DNA of 27,949 nt, from NCBI GenBank assembly GCA_016712265.1, contig JADJRJ010000002.1, positions 1 through 27,949 on the forward strand, in the 5' to 3' direction. The stretch comes from Gemmatimonadota bacterium (GTDB lineage Bacteria; Gemmatimonadota; Gemmatimonadetes; Gemmatimonadales; Gemmatimonadaceae). The position numbers and the translations under genes were made by a program. Numbering within the stretch: the first letter of the stretch is position 1; every line of letters starts with the position of its first letter. A model generated the notes under the pieces. It did no database searches and was not told the DNA's origin. It saw only the letters and a program-made list of their open reading frames with translations. Positions 1 to 9,551 of the stretch are shown here, piece by piece.

Positions 1-124
1 CAACGAACGGATGACCTTGGCCACCGCGCATCCGGACAGCGATCCCTGGTCTTGGTGGCGGAGGTCCTGCGCCAGACAGAAACAGTGGCGACATGGCCGA
101 GGAAGTGGGCGAGTGGTCGGTCCT

Positions 125-965
125 CTACGCCATGAACCGCCGGAGCCCCAACGGGGCTACCGACGCACGACCTTGGCGTACCTCCGGCGAAGCCGTGCAA
201 CGCCCCGCCGGTCGCGGAGCCACAGCGAGCTCGCCGGAGAACGCGGGCAGCGGCACGGTCGCGGCGACTCCACACTTCATCCGCGTTCCGGATCCCGCCA
301 TTGGCCACACTCATGGCCGCCACCAGCAGCCCGAGCACGCCCACGCTGCGCACCAGCGAGCGGATGACGATGCGCGTGGCGAACGGGTCTCGCCAAAGGC
401 ATCCACCACGCGGCACTTCAGGAGCCGCTTACCTAACGATGCTCCCCAGTACGACCCGGTCGCCACAGGATAAGCAACAACAGCACAAACGCGGTCAGTG
501 CAAAGGTCCGACTGTTCGACTCTGCTGAGCCCCGCACGTTGCAGCGCCCAGAGAAAGGTCCCGCCGATGGCGAGTGTCAGCACGAACAACACCATGAGGT
601 CGATCGCCGCGTGCCAACGCGCGATGCCACGGCGCAGCCGGCACGAGCCCCAACCGCTTGACCGGGGATGCTGGCCGCGACCGCGCGAAGATGGTGCCTT
701 GAGGGCGGAGGGACGGCCAGCCCTCGACTTGTCCACATCCGCAGGCGCAAGGGCGGCGTCATGCTCGCGCCAAAGAGCCACGAAACGCCGCCGCGCGCGG
801 CCAGCCACTCATCAACGGCTGGGGTCCAGCACACGCTGGCGGTCAGCTCTAGACGACGCGCGGCCGCGAGCAAGGCGTCCTGCACGTAACCGGGCCAATT
901 GCGCGCTCACCATCGGCAAAAACCAGACGGTTCGCTATTTTCCAGGAGCCTCCGATTCGTCTCAT
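125..965 (-). pseudogene. RDD-domain membrane protein, frameshifted; third gene of the SIR2-TIR/nSTAND operon
   Basis: The ATG at 965 overlaps the TGA of the upstream nSTAND gene (962-964) in an ATGA junction, so I place a new gene here rather than a tail of the nSTAND protein. The reading begins MRRIGGSWKIANRLVFADG and must change frame near 880 and 800 and again near 395 to stay coherent. The middle holds a recognisable RDD domain: RRGIARWHAAIDLMVLFVL (first membrane helix with the conserved R and D), then GASLGKRLLKCRVVDAFGE, then, after the last shift, a second helix VGVLGLLVAAMSVANGG and a final LHGFAG like the usual LHDxxAGT. RDD proteins are small membrane proteins of unclear, possibly transport, function. 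The N-terminal ~90 residues match nothing I know. The 3' end is uncertain; 125 is the stop of the last open frame. Either a decayed gene or an error-rich stretch. Confidence 0.5.
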
Positions 966-3422
966 CGTGGTCGCGCCTCGAAGAGCGCGGCGTATCGGGC
1001 CAGCAATCTGGTGCGTCAGACGTGCTCGCGAAACGCCCGGTAAATCCGACAGCGCCGCGTCCCGATAACTGCCGGCCTGATGGTCAACGTCGCGTTGTAC
1101 CACTGACGGCACCAACGGGTCCACTCCAACGTAGCGACCGAGAAAATTCATCGCGTGGTGCCGGTTCTGCTCGATCCAGTTGGCCGTGGGATCGACCTGC
1201 AATGCGTAAGTCGATTGCCGCAGCGACTCCTCGAACTTTCCGGCGAGCAGCGACCAATAGCCGAGTGTTTCCGGGGTCAGACGCCAGTCGTGTCCGAAGT
1301 CGCGCGCTGGTGCTGCCGCGCGCGAGTGCCACGTGACCGTCGTCCACCCTTGAGCTGATAGCTGCTGACGACCAGCCCGTGCAGGGCCCGACGGTGGCTT
1401 CTGAGGCGCCCGGCAGCTGGCGCACCGTGGTGAAGTGAGCGCACTGGTCGCCCTTGTGGACTGTCGAGGATCGCACGGTCCGGCGACGACTCCCCAAGTC
1501 GGGAAAAGCCGTGCATCGCCCGTTCCAGTGTTCCTACCAGGTCGCGGGGTCGCGCTGAAAATAGGACAACTCAATCGCCGCCGCCGCAGCCTGCTCGCGA
1601 TTGAAGTCGGCGATCGTGCGCGCATCCACCAAGGCGGCCCGGTGCTGCAAAAAGATGTTGGCCTGACCGGGGTTCCCGTCTCCCGAGCGGTGATCGACGC
1701 CAGGCAGATAGGCAAACTCCGCGACGCCGGGCTCGGCATCGACCCTAGGGGATGCGCACGAGGGAATCCGCCAGCAACAACACCGTATCGGCCGACGCGC
1801 GGGAAATGCCACTATCGGCCATTGCGCGGGCGAGGAGGTACGTGAACTGGACCTCGTGAGCGAGCAGGCGCACGTCGCACGGAAGGTGCGACGCAGGTCG
1901 CGGGTGGACGCCCGCAGCCCACGCACGGCCTCGCGCACCGAGGGGCTCAACGGCCGCTGGCGTACCAGCTGCAACATCCCCTCGTAGGCATGCTGTTGCG
2001 TCTCCTGCCCCCACTGCGCCAGGGAGCCGGGCGTTCGCCGCCTCGCGTCGGCGGAGCCACGCAAAGGCCGAGACCACCGTCACGATCACGGTCGCCAGCA
2101 CGACCATCAGGCCGGAACGCCGTCGTCCCACCGCGGCGCGCTGCCGTTCCGACAGCGTGCGCAGGCGCGCCACCGCGTGCGTTCTTGCCAAGCTGCTCCC
2201 GGTAGCGGAGCATCACCGGACCAAGAACATTGTGCGTGACCTCAAGGCGCTGCGATCCCAAGTGTTCCTCCCGCCGCACGAGGCGCGCATCGACCAACTG
2301 GTCAACGATCGCGGGCCTGATCCCGTCCAGGCGGACTGCCTCGGCGTACGGGAACGGGGTGCGGAACCCGCCTTCCGTCAGCAGCCGGTCCTCGAGGAAT
2401 GCCGAGACGCGTGGGTCAAACTCACCAATGCATCTCTGGTAGTACTGCGAGAGGATCTCGTCGCGTGATCCCGTGAGCAGGTCACCGGCGATTCGCGCGG
2501 GTACCGGGCGTTGCAGTAGCCGACGTTCGTTGAGCTGCTCGCACACGAGCGATAGGAGCCAAGGCTCGACGTCCAGCTGCTCCAGCCCCCGCGGCGGGTC
2601 TCCGGTGTCGCCCGCGACAAAGCGCACGATCGCTTCCGCCATCGGGGCATCGACGAGGTGCCCGCCCGTCCCCGGACGGACTCGCAGGCACCGACCCCCG
2701 ACAAGCGCTCCAACATCAACCGGTTGTGCGGGTTGATGCGCAGCTTCTCGCGCAGTTGGTCAAACTGCGGAAGAAAGTCCTCGCGAAAGGAGAACAGGAC
2801 GGCATACCGCGACGCGTCGTAGTCGAACGCTTCACCTGCTCGGGACGTGCCTCGAATGCCGCCCGTTGGGTCGCGCCCGGTCGGGCGGTGGTCAGCCCCC
2901 GCAGCACCTCGATCGTCTCGAGCGAACGCGTGCGGAGCGAGGCGCTTGATTGTCCGAGAGTGAAGATCTCTTCGAACTGGTCAATGACCAGCACCAGCCG
3001 GAGCGGATGGTTGCGAGCACTCCACCACTCCACGTCGCGTCGGTGCAAATACCCCCACAGCGTGTCCGCGCTCGCTGGACGAGGGCCATCAATGGCGGCG
3101 GTTCTGGGGCTGCGGTGATTGCCGCGAAGATCTGCGCCGTCGCGGATGGGGCGCCCTCCGCATGGCTCAGGCGAACATAGACCGGGAGTCGATCCCGCTC
3201 GCGCAACTGCGGGAACAGTCCCGCTTGCAAGAGGGATGTCTTGCTCAAGCCGCTCTTGCCGTACAGGAAGGCAATCGGTTCACTCTCGACCAGTCGCAGC
3301 AGCTCGGCGACTTCCACCGAGCGCCCATGAAACAGCCGCGCCGCCGCCTCGGGAAATGAGAGCAGTCCCGGCCACGGTCGCTCGGGATCAATGGGCACCT
3401 TGCCGTATTCGCCGGTCTTCAT
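962..3422 (-). pseudogene. nSTAND1-type P-loop NTPase with transmembrane helix and TPR-like tail, multiply frameshifted
   Basis: STAND NTPases are switch ATPases used as sensors in bacterial conflict systems. The ATG at 3422 overlaps the stop of the upstream SIR2-TIR gene (ATGA). The N-terminus PWPGLLSF...LFHGRSVEVAELL is the standard nSTAND1 lead-in, followed by a Walker A-like GKSGLSKTS (residues 55-63), where Ser sits at the usual Gly before the Lys. Walker B is LVLVIDQFEEIFTL after a frame change near 3050. Further segments are REDFLPQFDQLREKLRINPHNRLMLERL (helical lid), a winged-helix-like EVTHNVLGPVM near 2230, one membrane helix at about 2050-2112, and a TPR-like tail (WSLLAGKFEESLRQSTYALQVDP near 1230). 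The reconstructed C-terminus LLARYAALFEARPR ends at 962. Roughly seven or eight frame changes of both signs are needed over 2.46 kb. The domain assignment is firm; whether the gene is functional is not. Confidence 0.72.
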
Positions 3423-4812
3423 GCGGACTCGGCGCGACGCATGGCGCGGTAAGCCTCGCGAATGTCAGCGAGTACGAGTTCACCCTGGTGCGCCGCCGGG
3501 CGCCTTGCCCCACGTCAGTTCGCGGAAGCTTGCGGGCGTATCCGACGCGCTGGCCGCGACGCCATCGATCGTGACCGGCACGATGAACCGGCGCCGGTTG
3601 CCGAGTCGGTGGGGTGGTTCATCGGCGAGGCGCCATTCGCGCCGGAAGTACCCTTCATCGCGCGCCTCGGTGGCGCGTGAGATGATCGGGACAAACAACA
3701 CGCACTCGCGGATCGCGTCCTCGATGACCCGGTCGTAGGCAGCCCCGGCATCCAGTCGTTGGGTGTCCATCCACACGTCGATCCCGCTGTCTACCAGGAC
3801 GTCGCGCATCCGGACGGCCGCCGCCCGGTCTTCCGCTGCATACGATATGAAGACGCACCCGGTGGCCCGCCCCAGGGGGCGGGTCGGCCGCTCGGGCGTG
3901 GCTGGCGCCATCGGGACCGGGGCGGGCGCTGGTGCCGAGGCGAGCCAGCGTTGGTGCAACGCGTCGACAAAGGCCGCGCCGTCCCCTGGGTACACGTAGG
4001 TCTGGTAGCTGAAGCGCTGCAAAAAGCTGGCGAGGCGCGCGTCGGCGATGACCACCGTGTCGGCGACGACCTCCATCTGGTCCCGTTCGGCCGAGAGGCG
4101 CGTCCGCTTGAGCGTGCGCAGGAAGAAGCGGGAGAGCCAGTCCGGGAAGTCACAACCGATGAACAGCAGGTTGCTGCCGCGCACCACGTCGAAGAGGCGC
4201 CGTGGGCTCTGGTGATCGGCGTGCATCGCGACGAGGAACTCCAGGACGTCCTCGTCGCAGATCGCATAGTCGGGCTCCACGCTCATCCGCCCGAACAGGT
4301 GATACACCAGCGGCGACTGCTGTGTCGTTCGCCGCCGGGACGGGTCGAGGTCGTTGGCCTGAGCGCGGCGAAAAGGCGAGCTGACGCGCTCCCGACGCGA
4401 GCGGGTGTGGCGCGTTTCGCACGGCCTGGAACAGCAGGTCGTCGAAGGTGGTGGAGAGGATCAGCGGAAAGTCGCTGATCTCGGCGAGTTGTTGCAGCGC
4501 GCGCGGCGGGGTGAAGTGGGCACCGGACAGGGCCTGGTGCACCCGACGGTAGAGCTGAACGCGACGCTTGTCCGGGAGGCGGAGGAAGGCCTCGGTGAGG
4601 TCGTTGAGGGAGAAGCCCGTTCGCGCGGGCGAAGCCCCCAGTCCCAGGGGCCCGGCGAGTTCGCGTCCGATCCAGTCATGCAGGTGGATCGCGCGACCGT
4701 CGGCGTCGGTGACCGTGAGGAGTTCGGCGCCAACGACGGGTACGACATTGCCGGACCGGATCCGGCCAATCAGGAGGTCGAACTCGTCCCAGGCGCCGAG
4801 GGGGTCACTCAT
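3419..4812 (-). CDS. SIR2-like/TIR fusion protein (probable NAD-consuming effector), two frameshifts
   Basis: Two NAD-related domains lie in one polypeptide. Residues 1-150 (4812 to about 4362) carry the first half of a SIR2-like Rossmann domain: NVVPVVGAELL near residue 22 and LSTTFDDLLFQAV near 119. The second half continues in the next frame with SPLVYHLFGRMSVEPDY and LLFIGCDFPDWLSRFFL. A Pro/Ala-rich linker precedes a TIR domain (about 3857-3419): CVFISYAAEDRAAAVRMRDVL, then FVPIISRATEARDEGYFRREW. The Glu of RREW (about 3636-3638) aligns with the catalytic Glu of TIR NADases. A one-base shift near 3490 restores the C-terminus GELVLADIREAYRAMRRAESA, whose TGA overlaps the next gene's ATG. 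Both frameshifts (about 4362 and 3490) are repaired by removing one base. TIR NADases deplete or modify NAD in immunity. The SIR2 half lacks the usual catalytic Asn and His positions, so TIR is the likely active half. Confidence 0.78.
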
Positions 4813-4826
4813 GGCCGCGAGACGTT

Positions 4827-4836
4827 ACCACGTGGT
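4827..4836. promoter_or_regulatory. 10-bp palindrome upstream of the SIR2-TIR gene
   Basis: A perfect palindrome ACCACGTGGT lies 15 bases upstream of the SIR2-TIR start at 4812, in the 227-bp gap shared with the divergent S41 gene. Its position suits an operator, but no promoter hexamers are convincing here and a 10-bp palindrome can occur by chance in GC-rich DNA. Confidence 0.25.
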
Positions 4837-5039
4837 GGGGCGGGGCGGGAGGAGCAGGTCGACCCCACGGATGCGGTTCCGGCGAACTCTCGAGCGTGGA
4901 GCAGCCACGGTGATCGTCCGCCGCTGCGGGCCAGGGAAGGCGAGCGAGGAGCGCCGCGCGGAGCAACCCGTTGGCGTCGACGGGCGTCCAAGGAAACACC
5001 GGTTGCCGACAGGCCCGGGCCGGACTCCCTGGTCTTCCC

Positions 5040-6489
5040 ATGCGACACGTCTTGCACCGCTTCTGCATTGCCGCGACAACCGTCGTTGCACTGGTCGCAC
5101 CGGCACCGTCGGCCCAGGCCTCGACCTGTGCGCTCACGCTGGATTCGCTCGATGCGAAGCTCAGACAGAACTATGCGGGGTTCCACCTGGAGGTCCGTGG
5201 CCCGCGGCGCGCTGCGTATGACGCGATGCGTGCGCGGCTGTCCGGCGCCAGCCGGCAACAGGCGCTCGATGGCTGCTTCCCGCTCCTGACCGAATACACC
5301 GCATGGTTTGGGGACCCGCACCTGTTCGTCTTCCAGAACCAGGCGCCGGACACCGCCGAGCGAGCCGCAAATCGTGCGGCCGTGCTGCGCCGGGAGGTCG
5401 ACGTCGACGCGCTGCGTCGTGAGTGGGTCGAGCGGCGTGGCGACCTCGACCCGATCGAGGGGATCTGGTACGACGGCTCGACCGAACTCGCCGTGGTGCG
5501 TGCCTCGCCGGAGACGCGTTCCCATTTCGTGGCCGTCCTCACCAAGGCGGATACTGCCAGCTGGGATGCCGGGGACGAACGCGCGCTGTTCATTCGACGA
5601 TCCGATGGCGGCTACGACGCCAGGTTGCTCACGCGGGGCTTCGCGAGGCTCGAACTTGTCGCGAGAATCCATCGCGGCACCGTACTGCGTCTCTCGCCGG
5701 GGATGTGGGGCAAGCGCTTTCCCATTGCAGCGACAGACAGCGGGTATCTCGACACCACCGACGTCCACCGCCCACGGGTGGTCGTGCGCGAGCGCTCCGT
5801 CGTGGTGTCGTTGCCGTCGCACGATCCACGCCATGCCTTCGCGTTGGATCGCGCGCTTCGTGCCGCCGACACCGCCATTCGCGCCCGTCCTCTCCTGATC
5901 GTTGACCTGCGAGGCAATGAAGGCGGCGGATCGATGATGTCGCGGGCCCTGCATCCCTACATCACGACAGCAGACACACGGCCGACGCCCTACGACAGTG
6001 GCGCCCCGGTCATGTGGTCGAGCCCCGCGCAGGTGGCCTATGCGCGCCGGGCGTTCGGGCCGGACACGAGCGCGTTCGTGCGCAGCCTCGTCTCGCGCCT
6101 GGAAGCACGTCCAGGGACCCTGGTACCCCTGGAGGAAACACCGGCGCGGCCGGTGCAGGAGCCATCGCACGCGGGCGGTTGGAAGGTCGCGGTCCTCGTT
6201 GACGGCGGGACGGTGAGCGCCGCGGAGGTCCTGGTGTTGCGTGCGCTCCGGAGCACCCGCGCCGTCGTGATCGGTGAACCAACCGCGGGGGCGCTCGACT
6301 ACCAGAGTGTCTCGATCGTCGGGCTGGGGACCGGGGATCGGCGCTGGGCGCTCGGGTACCCGACGATCGCCGCCCACGCCGAGTTGCCCGCGCGTGGGAT
6401 GCGCGGGCAGGGGATCCAGCCGACGATTCCACTGTCCCTAGCCGACCGTCGGAGATGCCTACACTGCGGTAGAGCGCCTCCTGCGCTGA
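5040..6489 (+). CDS. Secreted S41-family peptidase-like protein, frameshift near the C-terminus
   Basis: I chose ATG 5040 because MRHVLHRFCIAATTVVALVAP with cleavage near AQA-S is a good signal peptide; the in-frame ATG at 4971 would add a non-signal leader. The protein would be exported and is about 480 residues. The C-terminal half carries the S41 (C-terminal processing/tricorn-like) core: RPLLIVDLRGNEGGG, then WKVAVLVDGGTVSAAEVLVLRAL with the candidate nucleophile Ser at about residue 393, then VIGEPTAGALDYQ. The Lys expected in TFGKG of processing proteases is absent, as in S41 members that use other partner residues. The open frame runs on to 6776, but removing one C near 6446 gives the sensible ending VGDAYTAVERLLR and a stop at 6487-6489. 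The ~150 N-terminal mature residues are the helical cap common in such proteins. Substrate unknown. Confidence 0.75.
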
Positions 6490-6656
6490 GGTCAGCCTCG
6501 GTCGCGTTCCAGGGGGCCCTTCGCCGCGTCGCGAGCGCCCTTCGCCGCGTGAGCGGCACCGGTTGCGACCGGGGAGCGCACCTTGAATGGACCCGCTCCA
6601 CGTCCGGCCACCACCCGAAACCCGGGTACGGCCGTTCCCTCCCCATCGGTGGTCCA

Positions 6657-8323
6657 ATGCGCCTCTCTCGTCGGACTCGTGGCCTCCTGACCGTTCGGTC
6701 AGCCGCCATCGCCATCCTCGCCGCCTGCGGTGGCGGCGACTCGTCCGGGCCACCCCGGATACCACCCCTCGCGTGACGTCGGTGTCGGTTACCCCGGCGA
6801 CCGTCACCATCGCGGTCGGCGAGCAATCGCAGCTGTCCGCCAACGTCTCCGTCACCAATGGCGCAGCGACGACGGTCTCCTGGGCTTCTTCGGCCACGGC
6901 CGTCGCCACCGTCTCGGCCTCGGGCCAGGTGGCCGGGGTCGCCGTCGGGACAGCAACCATTACCGCGACCAGCACGGTCGATGCGACCAAGTCGGCCTCG
7001 GCCAACATCACGGTAAATCCGCGACCCGCGGTCTCTGCCGTGGCTGTCACCCCCGGCACTGCATCGGTAGCCGTTGGGGCGACCGTGGCCCTCACGGCGA
7101 ACGTGACCGCCGTGGGTGGTGCCGCGACGACGGTGACCTGGACCTCGTCCGCGCCCACCGTGGCGTCGGTCAGCATCACGGGCGTCGTGACTGGAGTTGC
7201 CGTCGGATCCGCAACGATCACCGCTACCTCAACGTTTGACCCCACCAAATCGGCGACCGGCCAGGTGACGGTCACGCCGCCGCCGCCGACCGTCGCGTCC
7301 GTCACGGTGACCGCGCCCTCGAATACCCTCGTGGTCGGGACGACCCTAGCCCTCACCGCGACCGTCTCGGCTGCGGGCGGCGCGCCGACGACGGTGACCT
7401 GGGAATCGTCCAACGCGGGCGTCGCCACCGTGTCGACGACCGGCGTGGTCACGGCCGTGGCGCCAGGGAGTGTGACGATCACCGCCACCTCAACGTTCAA
7501 CACCGCGCGGTCCGGTTCGGTCGCGCTGACGGTGACTCCGCCGCCGAGTGTACAGTCGGTGACCGTGTCGTCGCCGGAACCCGCCTTGATCGTGGGTACC
7601 AGCGCGCAGCTGACGGCGACGGTGTCGGCCAGCGGTGGGGCGCCGACTACGGTCAGCTGGAGCAGCAGCGCGAACGCGATCGCGACCGTGAATGCGACTG
7701 GTCAGGTGACGGCCGTTGCACCGGGCACCGCGACAATCACCGCACGTTCCACCTTCGACACCACGAAGAGCGCGTCGGCCAGCATCCGGGTGGACGCCGC
7801 AGCCAGCGTGTTGTCGGTCTCGGTGGGGCCGGCATCGCTCACCCTTCAGGTGGGCAATCAGGGGCAGCTGACGGCAACGGTCACGGTGGGGAACAACGCG
7901 TCGAAGCAGGTCACGTGGAGTACGTCGAATGCAGCGATCGCCACCGTGGACCAGACGGGGAAGGTGACGGCGGTCGCCGCTGGCGCTGCCACGATCACGG
8001 CGGCGGCCCAGGCCGACGCGACGAAGGTGGCGACGGCGGCCGTGACGGTGTCAGCGCCGGCATTTCCCTCGACCGCAACGGTGCAAGCCGGTGCGGATTC
8101 CCAGTTCAATCCCAACTCGGTGGACATTGCCGTGGGCGGGACGGTGTCGTGGGTGTTTGCCGCACTCGCGCACAACGTGACGTTCCAGAGTGGGACCGGG
8201 GTGCCCGCGAGCATCGGGAACAGCTCAAACCAGACCGTCAGTCGGACCTTTGGTACGGCCGGGTCGTTCCAGTACACCTGCACGCTGCACGCGGGGATGG
8301 ACGGGACGGTCGTCGTGCACTAG
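6657..8323 (+). CDS. BIG2-repeat lipoprotein with C-terminal cupredoxin domain, one frameshift near the N-terminus
   Basis: The start is ATG 6657, whose product MRLSRRTRGLLTVRSAAIAI continues LAAC with a lipobox, then a Gly/Ser linker. This frame stops at 6776; removing one C from the run near 6755 joins it to the long frame to 8323 (GPPDTTPRVTSVSVTP). Five BIG2-type Ig-like domains follow, at about 6773-7021, 7022-7279, 7288-7545, 7550-7803 and 7804-8063. Each has the pattern V-x-S-V-x-V-x-P ... VG ... W-x-S-S ... A-T-V ... G-x-V-x-A-V-x-x-G-x-A-T-I-T-A. The last ~85 residues are cupredoxin-like: FNPNSVDIAVGGTVSWVF, AHNVTF and YTCTLHAGM. The C-x2-H-x2-M spacing with an upstream His matches the amicyanin type-1 copper site. 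Likely an envelope-anchored, surface-exposed copper or redox protein; function inferred. Confidence 0.85.
6773..8063 (+). repeat. Five tandem BIG2-domain coding repeats (about 260 bp each)
   Basis: The five Ig-like domains are visible at DNA level as diverged tandem units. For example ACGACGGTGACCTGG occurs in both the second and third units, and ATCACCGC(T/C)ACCTCAACGTT near 7216 and 7479. Such repeats can expand or contract by recombination and are prone to assembly collapse. Confidence 0.75.
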
Positions 8324-8337
8324 CGGTTGGAAACGGG

Positions 8338-8368
8338 CGCGACCCCGGGCTCGTGTGCCGGGGTCGCG
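8338..8368. terminator. Hairpin between convergent genes, probable bidirectional terminator
   Basis: A perfect 11-bp inverted repeat (CGCGACCCCGG and CCGGGGTCGCG) with a 9-nt loop lies 14 bases after the lipoprotein stop and 20 bases before the DsrE-gene stop on the other strand. There is no clear T-run, so efficiency is uncertain, but its place between two convergent stop codons suits termination from both sides. Confidence 0.55.
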
Positions 8369-8387
8369 TTCGTGCACGGCGGCACGC

Positions 8388-8954
8388 CTACCAGGGATTG
8401 AACTGGTACCCCTGCGCCTGGAAGACATTGAACGCGGTCATCGCCGAGATGGCCAGCTGTACGCCGGGGAGCAGCTCCTCGCGTTTCACCCCGCGAAAGC
8501 CGGCCGTCTGCCCACACAGCACCAGCTGCACGTTGTTGGCCAGCAGTTCTTCGACGAGGCGCTTGCTGGGGTTTGGCTTGCCGCCAAACCGGGCGCCGTA
8601 GGCGGAGTCGGAGAGGATGGCCATCCAGCCACTCCCGTGGAACACCGCGGCGGCGTGCACCCGCTCCTTCGGGATGCCGTGGCGCGCGTGCAGGTTGAGG
8701 TACCGGGCGATCGTGGTCAGCTGCTGGTTGGAGGCGGTGGTGTCGCCTTCGTTGATCTCGTAGAGCGCCTTGAAGACGTGTCCGTCCGGGATGACGAAGG
8801 TGGCGTTATCCACCTTCACGGTCTGGCCGGTGCTCTGGACCACCGGACCGGACGGCGTCATGCCGGGGATGGCCCGTGGGCGCGGTTGGGCGCCGGCCGC
8901 GGCCGCCACGAGGGAAAGCAGAATGACGGCGGAGGCGCGATGCAATCGCAACAT
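8388..8954 (-). CDS. Secreted DsrE-family protein
   Basis: I chose ATG 8954 because it begins a signal peptide (MLRLHRASAVILLSLVAAAA, cleavage near GAQ) and has a GGAAGAG ribosome site six bases upstream; longer in-frame starts to 9029 lack one. The 188-residue protein has the DsrE/DsrF-like fold core: VFKALYEINEG, then a LNLHARHGIPKERVHAAAVFHG segment, then GGKPNPSKRLVEELLANNVQLVLCGQTAG with the conserved Cys in the position DsrE proteins use for sulfur chemistry, and a conserved ending SAMTAFNVFQAQGYQFNPW. Periplasmic DsrE proteins of this kind are widespread in environmental bacteria; their role (sulfur relay or redox) is not established. It stands alone, convergent with the BIG2 lipoprotein gene. 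Confidence 0.85.
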   Translation of the reverse strand: MLRLHRASAVILLSLVAAAAGAQPRPRAIPGMTPSGPVVQSTGQTVKVDNATFVIPDGHVFKALYEINEGDTTASNQQLTTIARYLNLHARHGIPKERVHAAAVFHGSGWMAILSDSAYGARFGGKPNPSKRLVEELLANNVQLVLCGQTAGFRGVKREELLPGVQLAISAMTAFNVFQAQGYQFNPW

Positions 8955-9121
8955 GATGTCTCTTCCCGAGGCAGTGTTGCGTGGAGCATCGACTGTCATG
9001 TGGCACTTCGTCAAGGGCGCAGCGCACATTAAGGTGGAACGGAGGCGCGGGAGCTCCCTGGGTCCGGGAGCCTGGGACGGTCACGCCGTACGGAACGCCC
9101 TCGACATGCGGCGGCTGCGCC

Positions 9122-9529
9122 TCACCCCTGCCCGCGCCAGGCCAGTGCAATGAGCGGGCCGGTGATGGCGAACTGGGCGATCGTGAAGGCGGTCTCCAGC
9201 TGGATGAATCCACCCACCGAGGCCATGCGGTACTTCGCGGCAACCGGCAGCGTGGTGAACGACCAGGCGACAACCCCGGCGAGCGCGCCAAAGGTCAGGC
9301 CCTCCCGGAGCCAGCGATCGGGTGCGGTGCTGAAGAGGCGGGGATACAGCCAGGCAAAGGCCAACGCCTGGATCAACATCGAGGTGAGCCCGAGCGGGAT
9401 GACGACCGCGTCCCGATACAGTTCGAGCCGGTCGTAGGCCGACTTGAAGGTCTTGAGGTGCCAGAAGTAGCCGAGCGGGAAAGTCGGCACGAGGTACGCA
9501 GCGACGGCGAACCAGAAGGCGCGGGGCAT
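9122..9529 (-). CDS. Small conserved integral membrane protein (about four TM helices)
   Basis: From ATG 9529 the product is 135 residues with four hydrophobic stretches: AFWFAVAAYLVPTFPLGYFW, VVIPLGLTSMLIQALAFAWL, LTFGALAGVVAWSFTTLPVA and AFTIAQFAITGPLIALAW. Conserved-looking polar positions (FPLGYFWHL, YRDAVVIP, WSFTTLPVAAKYRMASV) lie in the loops. It resembles small uncharacterised bacterial membrane proteins; I cannot name a family with certainty. An upstream in-frame ATG at 9589 lies inside the second HxlR-type operator, so the later start is preferred. The gene is divergent from an HxlR regulator and shares its operator region, so it is the probable regulated target. Confidence 0.72.
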   Translation of the reverse strand: MPRAFWFAVAAYLVPTFPLGYFWHLKTFKSAYDRLELYRDAVVIPLGLTSMLIQALAFAWLYPRLFSTAPDRWLREGLTFGALAGVVAWSFTTLPVAAKYRMASVGGFIQLETAFTIAQFAITGPLIALAWRGQG

Positions 9530-9551
9530 GGGCAGCTGGGCGGGAAGGTCA

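Noticed and set aside
1..124. Possible continuation of a gene at the left edge
   Set aside because: No frame shows a domain or convincing codon use after the RDD-gene stop; left unannotated.
4809..6377. 522-residue minus-strand open frame opposite the S41 gene
   Set aside because: The plus-strand product has a signal peptide and S41 motifs; the minus-strand translation has none.
6516..6550. 14-bp direct repeat GCCCTTCGCCGCGT, two copies 21 bp apart between the S41 and BIG2 genes
   Set aside because: Only two copies, GC-rich, no dyad or promoter relation; a small local duplication is enough to explain it. Not a CRISPR.
6010..7503. 497-residue minus-strand frame opposite the BIG2 repeats
   Set aside because: Low-complexity Val/Thr/Ala translation is the mirror of the repeat DNA, not a separate gene.
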